Below, in pieces: positions 28,243 through 36,561 of a stretch of DNA of 64,000 nt (positions are counted from its first letter, which is position 1; every line of letters begins with the position of its first letter). This DNA is from Hymenobacter nivis (GTDB taxonomy: Bacteria > Bacteroidota > Bacteroidia > Cytophagales > Hymenobacteraceae): positions 3,782,001-3,846,000 of the forward strand of contig NZ_CP029145.1 in the NCBI RefSeq assembly GCF_003149515.1, read 5' to 3'. The position numbers and the translations under genes are program-made. The notes under the pieces were generated by a model, which did no database searches, was not told the origin of the DNA, and saw nothing but the letters and a program-made list of their open reading frames with translations.

Positions 28243-29883
28243 ATGCCGGGGCCCCTAATCCGGCAACTGCGGCAACCGCTGGGGGCCCCGGCCAGTACAC
28301 AGGCAGCCCTTTTGCCTAATGCCCCGTTCGTTTTGACCGATACCTTATCCCACCGTCAGAAGATGCTCACCTTCGGCGGCATCCTGCTAGCCATGTTCCT
28401 GGGGGCCCTCGACCAAACCATCGTGTCCACGGCGCTGCCACGCATCGTGGCCGATTTGCACGGCCTCGACCGTTTCACGTGGGTGGCCACGGCCTATCTG
28501 GTGGCCAGCACGGCGCTGGTGCCCATTTATGGCAAGCTGGCCGACATGTACTCGCGCCGCACCATTGAGGTGGTGGCGGTCAGCGTGTTTCTGCTGGGCT
28601 CGGGGCTGTGCGGGCTGGCGGGAAAGTTTGGTACGCTGCCGCTGCTGGGCGACGGCATGACGCAGCTCATCGTGTTCCGGGCCGTGCAGGGGCTGGGCGG
28701 CGCGGGGCTGTTTGCGATGGCCTTCATCATCATTGCCAACCTGTTTCCGCCCGCCGAGCGGGGGCGCTACCAGGGCTACACGGGGGCCGTATTCGGCACG
28801 TCGTCGGTGCTGGGGCCCCTGCTGGGCGGCTTCCTCACCGACCGTGGCGGGGGCCTGATTCCGGGGGTGGAGGGCTGGCGGCTAGTGTTCTACGTGAACC
28901 TGCCGCTGGGCCTGGTGGCGCTGTGGTTCATCCTCAAGTACATGCCGCCGCTGCGGCCGCGCACCGCGCCCAAGTCGTTCGATTTTGTGTCGGCCCTGCT
29001 GCTGGTGAGCGGGCTGGGGCCCCTGGTGGCGGCCTTGCAGCTCAACCGGGCGCAGTACGGCTGGACGGCCCCGCTCACGCTGGGCCTGCTGGGCGGGGCC
29101 CTGGGGGCCCTGGCGCTGTTCGTAGGGCGCAGCCTGCGCCACGAAAACCCCATTCTCAACTTCAGCTTGTTCAAAAACAAGGTGTTCCGCACGGCCAACG
29201 CCGCCTTGTTCCTGCTGGGCGGGGCGTTCCTGGGGGTCATCATCTTCGAGCCCCTGTTCATGGTGAACGTGCTGGGCGAGTCGGCCACGCGGGCCGGCGT
29301 CAGCCTCATTCCGCTCTCGCTGGGCGTGGTCACGGGCTCGCTGCTGGCGGGCCAAATGGTGTCGCGCTACGGCCACTACAAGCGCTGGATGCTGGCGGGC
29401 ATCTCGCTGCTGCTGGTAGGCCTGTCGCTGCTGGCCACCATGCCGCCCACTGTGCAATACTACCAAGTGCTCATCTACTTAGCGGTGTGCGGCCTGGGCC
29501 TGGGGCCCACCATGCCACTCTACACCCTGGCCGTGCAAAACGCCACCGCGCCCCAGCTCATGGGCCAGGCCACGTCGGCCAGCCAGTTCTCCCGGCAGAT
29601 TGGCGGGGCCCTGGCCGCCTCGGCGCTGGGCGCGGTGCTCAGCCTCACGCTGGCCCATGCCCTGCCCGCCCAGGCGGCCAGGGCCCCGCGCCAAACCATC
29701 GCGGCCGCAAGGCCAGTGGCTGCTACCGGGGCCCCCAGCCCTGCGGTACGCAATGCCTTCGCCAAGGCCATCGGGCGGGTCTATTTATTAAATATTTTCC
29801 TGGTCGTGGGCGGGCTTATCACGACGCTTTTCATTCCGGAGCTGCCGCTGCGCAAAAGCAACGACGGGCCGCCCGCCGAATAG
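28243..29883 (+). CDS. DHA2-family multidrug MFS transporter
   Basis: A 546-residue drug:proton antiporter with 14 predicted helices. The family motif LGALDQTIVSTALPRIVADL lies in helix 1, motif A reads YGKLADMYSRRTIE, and motif C is the Gly-rich stretch after GRYQGYTGAVFGTSSVLGPL. The first 40 residues are a polar Pro/Ala-rich extension. No regulator or adaptor (EmrA) is adjacent, so the substrate and control are unknown. Confidence 0.9.
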   Translation: MPGPLIRQLRQPLGAPASTQAALLPNAPFVLTDTLSHRQKMLTFGGILLAMFLGALDQTIVSTALPRIVADLHGLDRFTWVATAYLVASTALVPIYGKLADMYSRRTIEVVAVSVFLLGSGLCGLAGKFGTLPLLGDGMTQLIVFRAVQGLGGAGLFAMAFIIIANLFPPAERGRYQGYTGAVFGTSSVLGPLLGGFLTDRGGGLIPGVEGWRLVFYVNLPLGLVALWFILKYMPPLRPRTAPKSFDFVSALLLVSGLGPLVAALQLNRAQYGWTAPLTLGLLGGALGALALFVGRSLRHENPILNFSLFKNKVFRTANAALFLLGGAFLGVIIFEPLFMVNVLGESATRAGVSLIPLSLGVVTGSLLAGQMVSRYGHYKRWMLAGISLLLVGLSLLATMPPTVQYYQVLIYLAVCGLGLGPTMPLYTLAVQNATAPQLMGQATSASQFSRQIGGALAASALGAVLSLTLAHALPAQAARAPRQTIAAARPVAATGAPSPAVRNAFAKAIGRVYLLNIFLVVGGLITTLFIPELPLRKSNDGPPAE

Positions 29884-29934
29884 TGACCGTTGCCCGTCCC
29901 TGGTTTCGGTAAGCCAAGCCAATCCCCGCATATG

Positions 29935-30978
29935 CTAGCCATTGTAGGCGTCGCGGTAAAATGTCAGGGGCCGCAAATAACCGTCCAGCGAAGCCTTGGC
30001 TAGCTCGCCCCGCTTGCGGTACTCTTGCTCGCCCATGTCCACGGCCAAGCGCATGCACCGGGCTAGGTCGTCCACGTCGCCGGGCTCGGCCACCAGCGCA
30101 GCGGGGCCCCCAGCCTCGGGCAGCCCCCCATCGCGGGTGACGATGGACGGCACCCCCACGTTGCGGGCCTCGATGGGCGTCAGGCCCAAATCCTCCTTGG
30201 TATTGGCAGGAGCCAACAGCCAGCACGTGCTTGCCAGCAGCTTTTCCTTCACCTCGACCTCGACGAAGCCCGGCAAGTTCACCGAAGTCAAGCCCAGCTC
30301 GGTAATCAAAGCCAAAACCGTGGGCTTCAGGGGCCCGTTGCCGAGCAGCGTCAACGGCCAGGCTTTGGGGTCAAGGTTGCATTGTGAGTAGGCCCGAACG
30401 ATTTCCTCCAGCCCCTTACCCGGAATCCAGCGGCCGATGAACAGAAACCCGCGCCGTTGCTCGGGCGGGCACCAACCCTCCGGCAGCTTCGATACCGTGG
30501 GGAAACTGTCGCTGGTGGCCGATTTCTCGTTCGGCTCCCACGTGTCCCACACAAACTTAGAGTTGAACCACCGGCGGTGCGCCAACTGCACCGACAGTCC
30601 CCACAGCACGTTGTGCAAGTTGAGCGTCCGGCGGCGCCAGTTGTGCACAGTCAGCAGAATCTTTTTTCGCAGCAGGCTGGCGCTAAAAACAACGTCGGGC
30701 GGGGTATTTTGAATATGCAGAACATCGGCCCACGTAATTAATTTTAATAATTGCAACGAGCTGCTTTGCACAAAATATACCTGAGAACAAACGGCGTTGG
30801 CCTGCTCCACCAAATCAGGAGCAGGCTCATGCCCCTTCACCATCTTAAAGCAGAGTTTTACTTCAAACTCGGGCCAGTGGGTTGCGGCTTCCGCCAGGGT
30901 TATCATAAATGCTTCCATTCCCCCGTAGGGCCCAAGGGTAGAGCCGATTATTAAAAGATTTTTAGTGCTAATGCCCAT
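29935..30978 (-). CDS. GT4-type glycosyltransferase
   Basis: A 347-residue GT-B enzyme. The N-terminal loop is IIGSTLGPYGGMEAF; the C-terminal half has FLFIGRWIPGKGLEEIVRAY (about 195-214), LLGNGPLKP, and the donor-binding segment EDLGLTPIEARNVGVPSIVT with the E-x7-E pattern. It transfers a sugar from a nucleotide donor in the cytoplasm. A -7 box TATATTTG lies upstream. Codon use is somewhat AT-richer than its left neighbour. The second glycosyltransferase upstream suggests a small polysaccharide locus. Confidence 0.9.
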   Translation of the reverse strand: MGISTKNLLIIGSTLGPYGGMEAFMITLAEAATHWPEFEVKLCFKMVKGHEPAPDLVEQANAVCSQVYFVQSSSLQLLKLITWADVLHIQNTPPDVVFSASLLRKKILLTVHNWRRRTLNLHNVLWGLSVQLAHRRWFNSKFVWDTWEPNEKSATSDSFPTVSKLPEGWCPPEQRRGFLFIGRWIPGKGLEEIVRAYSQCNLDPKAWPLTLLGNGPLKPTVLALITELGLTSVNLPGFVEVEVKEKLLASTCWLLAPANTKEDLGLTPIEARNVGVPSIVTRDGGLPEAGGPAALVAEPGDVDDLARCMRLAVDMGEQEYRKRGELAKASLDGYLRPLTFYRDAYNG

Positions 30979-31012
30979 GTAAAGTAGTTGAGTTCGTTGG
31001 TACTGCTTGGGT

Positions 31013-31020
31013 CAAATATA
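31013..31020 (-). promoter_or_regulatory. -7 promoter box for the GT4 gene
   Basis: TATATTTG on the minus strand matches TAnnTTTG, 35 bases before the start codon. A run of ATTGATT words upstream offers TTG triplets at about 22 bases, slightly long for the -33 element. Confidence 0.5.
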
Positions 31021-31169
31021 TTGTCGAAATCAATCAATTAATCAATCGTTGACTACGAGTAACTTTTTGAGCCTTTCCCAAAAGCCGACAAGCTAATTAA
31101 TCCAGCTAGTACGATTTATAATGGTCAACTTAATTAGGTCGACTTGTCAGGTAATGTTGCGGGCAGCAA

Positions 31170-32315
31170 TTAGACAATGCGCATGCTTCTTGACGATTCA
31201 AAAACCCTAATGTATTTCTCAGCAGCCTGGCTCACGCCGTAGTTGTCAGAGAAAGTATTTTTTTGACTCATGAATTGGTCAAGGTTACCAATCCGGTGGG
31301 CTTCCTCAACCCAATCAATTTTTCTCTCGTCGGTGACGAATGAATCCCTTAGTAAGAGTACGGGCAGGCCATTATTGAGCATGGCGGCAATGCTGCCACT
31401 CTTTTCAAATACAATCTTGGGATAAGTGCTCAATCCTACATCCGTGGAGCAAAAATAGTCAGCAATGTCCTGGTCGTTGCACTCACCAAATATATGGGTT
31501 TCCAAATTAAGCAACTCGCTCAGTTTTAAAAAAAAATTACTTACGCCAGTAGCTCGCCCCACGTGCGTAACTAAGAGGGTTTTGTCGGTGCTGGCAGCTA
31601 AAAACTTCAGGTTTGCAATGGTTAAGTCAGGGTTTCGATAATCCGAAGTACCAAAAAATGAAGCAATCAGGTACTGGTCCCTGTTTCGGCGTACTTTCCC
31701 GGGTAATTGGTCGTACAAACCCGTCCGGGGTTTATGGCCAACCGGTAAGTTGCTGAAGATATTTATTTGCCCCGCGTCAACACCGATCTTTGCCAAGCAA
31801 GTTTGATAAAATGAATTACTGGTTGAAACAGCATCAAACGCCAGGGTCTTGAATAGCAAGCGAATAGTTGCCTTCTGAAGCCAGCCTAAGACTTGCTCTT
31901 TTGAGAAAGATTTCGTGTCCTCGCCGACCCATAACTCGTGCACCATAACGTGCAACTTTCTTCCTTGGCAAATAAGATTAAGGTGTCCGCCTAAATCAAA
32001 ATTTAACCCTTTGGGGTGAAATGAAAAGCAAACAAACTGCAAACTGATCCACTCAGGGTCAAACTGGTCAATCCATTCCCTGGCTACCGCGCTTCGCTTT
32101 TGTAGGGGCCACGTGTGAGGCAGCCGGAGAACGGAGATGCTACTGCCATCTAAGTGTTGCGTTTCAGCCAGCTGTTGTTCTGTGTTGCTGTCGGCCAGGG
32201 CCACGGCGGCTACTTCATGCCCTTGTTCGAGCAGCTTTCCGGCGAGCCGCCTGGTATAATCACCTACGCCGTCGCGGCCCGGTTCCAGCCCACCACAAAG
32301 AAAAATAATTCTCAT
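31170..32315 (-). CDS. glycosyltransferase-like protein
   Basis: A 381-residue protein of GT-B type. It starts IIFLCGGLEPGRDGVGDYTR, the usual donor-side loop of GT4 enzymes. Later, LTIANLKFLAASTDKTLLVT and the E-containing FEKSGSIAAMLNNGLPVLLL fit the C-terminal Rossmann half, but the classic E-x7-E is not clean. The start ATG 32315 excludes an upstream frame made from repeat DNA. The gene is visibly AT-richer than the rest of the window, hinting at horizontal gain. Donor and acceptor unknown. Confidence 0.75.
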   Translation of the reverse strand: MRIIFLCGGLEPGRDGVGDYTRRLAGKLLEQGHEVAAVALADSNTEQQLAETQHLDGSSISVLRLPHTWPLQKRSAVAREWIDQFDPEWISLQFVCFSFHPKGLNFDLGGHLNLICQGRKLHVMVHELWVGEDTKSFSKEQVLGWLQKATIRLLFKTLAFDAVSTSNSFYQTCLAKIGVDAGQINIFSNLPVGHKPRTGLYDQLPGKVRRNRDQYLIASFFGTSDYRNPDLTIANLKFLAASTDKTLLVTHVGRATGVSNFFLKLSELLNLETHIFGECNDQDIADYFCSTDVGLSTYPKIVFEKSGSIAAMLNNGLPVLLLRDSFVTDERKIDWVEEAHRIGNLDQFMSQKNTFSDNYGVSQAAEKYIRVFESSRSMRIV

Positions 32316-32350
32316 AAAGTACTCGTTGCTAATTAGTTTGATGTAAAAAA

Positions 32351-32454
32351 CGTCATGCTGAGCGTAGTCGAAGCATCTCTTATTCGGGGTTAACCACAAT
32401 ATTTAGAGTTAGTTACGCAGCATATATGCTTCAACAAGCTTAGCATGGCCGTCT
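32351..32454. repeat. REP/MITE-like inverted element, copy 3 (degenerate)
   Basis: GTCATGCTGAGCGTAGTCGA with AAGCATCTCT (32352-32380) faces a diverged inverted copy ATATGCTTCAACAAGCTTAG (about 32423-32442). It shares the core with the element at 21036-21125. It lies just upstream of the glycosyltransferase gene, within its leader. Confidence 0.75.
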
Positions 32455-32471
32455 GTTTTAGCATAAGCTAT

Positions 32472-33059
32472 TTACCGACGGGTACTCAATGCTTTACAGA
32501 AAAAATGCCCCAGTTGCGCCGGCACCCGCACCAGGTGTAGGCACCGCACCTGCCGCATCCTGCGGGCGGGGCGCTTTTCCTGGGGCACGATGATTTGGTA
32601 GGGGCCCGACTTGGCCAGCAGGGGCTGGCCGAATCGGGCGGTGGCCAGCAGCACTACTTGGCTGGCAAACGCGTCGTCGAGCTCGGGCAAGGCAAAGACC
32701 CCGTGGTAGCCGTCGGCGGCTTCGGCCACCAGGGCCAGGGCCTTGCCGTGGATGGCCTTGCCCTGCGGGGCCCCCACCAGGGCCAGCACATCGGCCAGTG
32801 CCACGCCCTGGTAGGTGTGGGCCTGGTTATCTTTGCCGGTGGCGCGCACCTCCTGGCGGGGTAGGGCGGCGAGGGCGGCCGCCGTCAGGTTGCGGTTTTT
32901 GCCATCGAGGCCATCGAGGCCATCGAGGCGCAAGGCAGCTGGGGCCGTAACGCCGGGCGTCGGTTTGGCGGCGGGCGTCTGGGCTTGCGCTGGTGGGCCC
33001 CTGAGGAGCAAGGCAACGGCCAGCGCGGGCCCCCAGGAGCGCAGGGATGAATAAGGCAT
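32472..33059 (-). CDS. exported molybdopterin-binding-like protein
   Basis: A 195-residue protein with a signal peptide (ALAVALLLRGPPAQAQ). The body matches the small oxidoreductase molybdopterin-binding-like group: LTAAALAALPRQEVRATG, HTYQGVALADVLALVGAP, DGYHGVFALPELD, GPYQIIVPQEKRPARRMRQV. These isolated domains lack most cofactor-contacting residues of sulfite oxidase, so cofactor binding is uncertain. Residues 48-53 come from a 9-bp tandem repeat (DGLDGLDG). It is divergent from fdhD. The start is ATG 33059. Confidence 0.75.
   Translation of the reverse strand: MPYSSLRSWGPALAVALLLRGPPAQAQTPAAKPTPGVTAPAALRLDGLDGLDGKNRNLTAAALAALPRQEVRATGKDNQAHTYQGVALADVLALVGAPQGKAIHGKALALVAEAADGYHGVFALPELDDAFASQVVLLATARFGQPLLAKSGPYQIIVPQEKRPARRMRQVRCLHLVRVPAQLGHFFCKALSTRR
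32905..32931. repeat. 9-bp tandem repeat inside a gene
   Basis: CCATCGAGG is repeated three times in frame, encoding Leu-Asp-Gly units near the N-terminus of the mature protein. Such repeats change length by slippage without frame loss. Confidence 0.7.
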
Positions 33060-33082
33060 GAGAAAAGGCGCAGTGATTAGGG

Positions 33083-33090
33083 CAAATATA
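33083..33090 (-). promoter_or_regulatory. -7 promoter box for the molybdopterin-binding-like gene
   Basis: TATATTTG on the minus strand is a full match to TAnnTTTG, 24 bases before ATG 33059. No clear -33 TTG. Confidence 0.45.
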
Positions 33091-33180
33091 AACCTTGCCC
33101 GTTTGCCTGGCGTGGGCCCCCAGCGCGGCGGCCAAAACACCGGTCCGCTTCGGTGGTTTCATGCTTATAGCCTTTTTTGC

Positions 33181-34059
33181 ATGGAACCCGCCATCTTGTT
33201 GCCCGCCGCTAGTTACGAGTACGCCACCGTGCAAAAGGTGTACGGCGAGGGCCCCGCCGAACCCGCTACCGACCAGCTGGCCGCCGAGGAGCCGCTGGAA
33301 ATCCGGCTGGGCTACGCGGTGGCCGGCGGCCGCTCGCACCGCACGCTGTCCGTGACGATGCGCACGCCGGGGCAGGACGAGGAACTGGCCGCCGGTTTTT
33401 TGCTGACGGAAGGCATCATCCATGGCAAAGCCGACCTGCTGGGCGTGCGCCCCTGCCCCGACGTGCGGAAGCCCGAGGAGGCCGGCAACGTGGTGCGCGC
33501 CGAGTTGGCCGACCACGTTCCCGTTGATTTTCAGGGCCTGGAGCGGCATTTCTACACCAGCTCTAGCTGCGGGGTGTGCGGCAAAACCAGCATCGACGCC
33601 ATCCAAACCACCACCTGCCCGGTGCTGCCCGCCCAGGGGCCCCACTTGGCCTACGCCACCGTGCACCAGCTGCCCGCGCGGCTGCGCGCCGCCCAGGCCG
33701 GCTTCGAGCAAACTGGCGGGCAGCACGCGGCGGCCCTGTTTTCGCCGGCGGGCGAGCTGCTGCTATTGCGCGAAGACGTGGGCCGCCACAACGCCCTCGA
33801 CAAGCTCATTGGGGCGGCGCTGCTGCAAGACTGGCTGCCGCTGCACCAGCACGTGCTGCTGGTAAGCGGCCGCGCCAGCTTCGAGCTGGTGCAGAAAGCG
33901 GCGGCGGCGGGCCTCGGTATTTTGGCCGCCGTGGGGGCCCCCAGTAGCCTGGCGGTGCAGGCCGCCGAGCGGTTCGGGATGACGGTGCTGGGCTTCGTGC
34001 GCAACGAGCGGTTCAATATTTACTCGCACCCGTGGCGGGTGGGGCCCGCGGGCGAATAG
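33181..34059 (+). CDS. fdhD: formate dehydrogenase accessory sulfurtransferase
   Basis: A 292-residue protein that carries sulfur from the cysteine desulfurase to the molybdenum cofactor of formate dehydrogenases. The sulfur-carrying pair is Cys130 and Cys133 in TSSSCGVCGKTSID. Other family text is GFLLTEGIIHG, REDVGRHNALDKLIGAALL and SGRASFELVQKAAAAG. The start is ATG 33181. It serves molybdoenzymes such as the YdeP-like protein at 42 kb (inference). It is divergent from the molybdopterin-binding-like gene. Confidence 0.96.
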   Translation: MEPAILLPAASYEYATVQKVYGEGPAEPATDQLAAEEPLEIRLGYAVAGGRSHRTLSVTMRTPGQDEELAAGFLLTEGIIHGKADLLGVRPCPDVRKPEEAGNVVRAELADHVPVDFQGLERHFYTSSSCGVCGKTSIDAIQTTTCPVLPAQGPHLAYATVHQLPARLRAAQAGFEQTGGQHAAALFSPAGELLLLREDVGRHNALDKLIGAALLQDWLPLHQHVLLVSGRASFELVQKAAAAGLGILAAVGAPSSLAVQAAERFGMTVLGFVRNERFNIYSHPWRVGPAGE

Positions 34060-34079
34060 CTGGGGCCCCGGGTGCTGCG

Positions 34080-36509
34080 CTACAAAGCCGGCTTCACTTC
34101 GAAGGTGAAGCTGGTGCTGCCGGCCAGCCCATTGGCGGCCACGCCCTGCACCACTACCCGGTAGCTGCCCACTTGGTCGGAGGTGTAGAACGTGGGCGCG
34201 GGGCCCGCACCGGCCCTGATTTCCGGGTTCCAGTAGAGCAGGTTGCGGAAGTCGGGCAGCCGGCTCTGGCGCTGCTGGGGCGTTTCGTAGCGGGGGGCGT
34301 AAAATTCCCGCTGGCCTTGCAGGCCTTCGTATTCTTGCAACAGCGCGTACGCGGCAAGGGGAAAGCCGGCCAGGTCGCCCTTGTAAGTGGCGTAGCTCAC
34401 GATGCCGTTGAATACCTGGGGCCCCAGGATGTAGCGCTTGGTGACAACATCCAGCTGCTTGATTTTCAGCGGGTCGAAGGCCATGATGCGGTTGGTGTCG
34501 AAGATGGGCAGGCCGTCCAGCAGCACCAGCGGGTCCTCCAGCACACCCCGGGCGTCGTCGTTCATCACCAAAAAATGAAAGCCGTCTTTACGGATGCGCA
34601 CCAGCACGCCCGGCACGTATTCGCGCATCACCTCCTCCAGCACCTTGAAGCGGGTGTAGTCGTCGAGCCGGTAGTGCTCGTCCGGCTTGCCGTAAAACGC
34701 CAGGCTGTCGGTGCGGGGAGCCCGGTACGCCACGGGCGGGCCCTGGTAAAACTGGCGCTGCACCCCGGCTTGCACGTGCCGCCGCAGCAGGGCGGGGGCC
34801 AGGCCCTCGCGCAGCCCGGGGGCCCCGGGCCGCGGGGCCGCGTACTGCCGCGCGAACGGGCTAAAAATTTCCACCTGGTAGAGGCTGTCGCGTCGGCCGT
34901 CGGGCTGGGCCACCAGCTGCTGGGTCCCGTACAAGTCGCCCACTTCAAACTGCACGCTGCCGCCGGCCTTGCTGATGGAATTGTAGAGCTGGATGCGGCG
35001 GCTGGGGGCGCTGAGGTAGGCCGTGACGCCCACCGCCGGGGCCCCCGTGGCGCGGCTCACCACCCGGCCCCGCACCAGCTGGCCGTGCAGCTCGGGCAGG
35101 TAGGCCAGCGAGTCGGGCCGGCCGGCCAGCACGGCGGGCCACCGGAACCGGCTCCAGCCCTGGGTCAGCATCAGGTCGTCGGCGGCGGCGGCGGCTTCGG
35201 GGCTGGCGGCCAGGTAGTAGTCCGGGTGTTCCACGGGGCCCCGCAGGTCGGCGGTCAGCCAGAGGTAGCTGGCCACGTCGGGCCCGCCGGTGGCCGCGAG
35301 CGAATCGAGCTGGTACACCGCTACCGACAGGCTGGCGGGCAGGGGCGCGCCCGGGGCCCCGGCGGCTAGCTGCAAGGTCACCTTTTGGCGGGGGCCGTAC
35401 TGGGGCTGGTCGGCCCGGGCGGTGAGGGGCAGCTGGGTAGCGGGCGGCCGAAAGTAGAGCCGCTCGCACACCGGCTGCTGGTGGCCGTCGAACAGCGTAA
35501 AATGCGAAATGCCGTCGGCCAGCCGTTGCTTGTTCACCACGAAGCTGGCCTGGCCGTCGCGCAGCCGGGCCCCAGCCGCCACGCCGATTTGCTGCCCGGT
35601 GTGGCCCAGCAAAAAGAGGGTGTCGGTGGCCAGGGCCGCGCCGCTGGCCTGCACCACCACGCGCAGCTGCGCGGGGCCGGCCTCTTCCAGGCGCAGCACG
35701 TAGCCCTGCTCGCGCACCGGCGGCAGCGGGCAGGTAAAGGCTTGCCCGTTGGCGGTGACGACGGCCGTGTAGGCCGCGCCGGCCCGCACCGGCGTGAAGG
35801 CGAAGCTGCCCAGGCCAAACTGCCGCGTTTGGAAGTGCGCCACCACAGCCCCCGCCGCGTCCAGCACGGTGCCTTCGGCGGCCACGCCCCGGCCGGTGCC
35901 GTCGGTAATTTTGAACCCCACCCGGCTGCTGAGGCCCCGCACCAGGTAGCCGCCCTCGGGGAAAAACTGCGGGTCGTAGGCCGGGGCCGGGCGGGCCGGC
36001 GGGGCCCCCGCCGGGGCGTTGGTGTTCACCACGGCAATGCTGGTTTGGAAGTACAGCCCGGGGTCGAAATTGCGCATCCAACTGGTGTAGGCCCGCACCG
36101 TGTAGCGGCCCGACGCCAGGGCCGCGGGCAGCACCAGCGAGCCGTGCCCGGTGGCGTGCCGCAGGGCAATGGCGGCTTGCAGCACGGGTTGCTGCGCGCC
36201 GTCCAGCACCTCCACGTAGGCCACCTGGCTGGCCGGTAGGGGCCGGTGCCCGGTGCCCTCCACGGCGTAAATCTTAAACCACAGCGTTTCGCCGCTCGCG
36301 TAGCAGGGGCGGTCCAGGTGCAGGAACAGCTTCTCGGTGGGCGTGCGTTGGGCGTAGCGGGCCAAGCGCTGGCCGGGGCCCCGGAGCGAGTCGGCCTGCC
36401 CAAACGCCGGGCCCGCGCCCAGCAGCCCGGCCAGCCCCAACCCGGGCAGAACGGCCCGCCGGAGCAGGCGGCGCAGCGAAGCGGCAATCAGCGAACGGCG
36501 AACGGTCAT
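34080..36509 (-). CDS. exported macroglobulin-domain (MG2-like) protein with TonB-plug-like C-terminus
   Basis: An 809-residue protein with signal peptide (LGLAGLLGAGPAFGQ). The segment EKLFLHLDRPCYASGETLWF (about 60-79) and the beta-rich repeats after it match the alpha-2-macroglobulin MG2 type common in Bacteroidota. Later, a plug-like stretch (RIRKDGFHFLVMNDDARGVL then LLDGLPIFDTNRIMAFDPLK) resembles a TonB-receptor plug domain. It is the last gene of the TonB-receptor cluster. The function is unknown; envelope handling of a large ligand is a guess. The start is ATG 36509. Confidence 0.75.
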   Translation of the reverse strand: MTVRRSLIAASLRRLLRRAVLPGLGLAGLLGAGPAFGQADSLRGPGQRLARYAQRTPTEKLFLHLDRPCYASGETLWFKIYAVEGTGHRPLPASQVAYVEVLDGAQQPVLQAAIALRHATGHGSLVLPAALASGRYTVRAYTSWMRNFDPGLYFQTSIAVVNTNAPAGAPPARPAPAYDPQFFPEGGYLVRGLSSRVGFKITDGTGRGVAAEGTVLDAAGAVVAHFQTRQFGLGSFAFTPVRAGAAYTAVVTANGQAFTCPLPPVREQGYVLRLEEAGPAQLRVVVQASGAALATDTLFLLGHTGQQIGVAAGARLRDGQASFVVNKQRLADGISHFTLFDGHQQPVCERLYFRPPATQLPLTARADQPQYGPRQKVTLQLAAGAPGAPLPASLSVAVYQLDSLAATGGPDVASYLWLTADLRGPVEHPDYYLAASPEAAAAADDLMLTQGWSRFRWPAVLAGRPDSLAYLPELHGQLVRGRVVSRATGAPAVGVTAYLSAPSRRIQLYNSISKAGGSVQFEVGDLYGTQQLVAQPDGRRDSLYQVEIFSPFARQYAAPRPGAPGLREGLAPALLRRHVQAGVQRQFYQGPPVAYRAPRTDSLAFYGKPDEHYRLDDYTRFKVLEEVMREYVPGVLVRIRKDGFHFLVMNDDARGVLEDPLVLLDGLPIFDTNRIMAFDPLKIKQLDVVTKRYILGPQVFNGIVSYATYKGDLAGFPLAAYALLQEYEGLQGQREFYAPRYETPQQRQSRLPDFRNLLYWNPEIRAGAGPAPTFYTSDQVGSYRVVVQGVAANGLAGSTSFTFEVKPAL

Positions 36510-36561
36510 GGGGCGGGCACGCGGGGTAAGGGTAGTAACAAAAGCGGTATCAACCAAAAGG

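Noticed and set aside
32316..32399. 28-residue N-terminal extension of the second glycosyltransferase
   Set aside because: The extension is translated from the REP-like repeat; the family start motif begins at ATG 32315.
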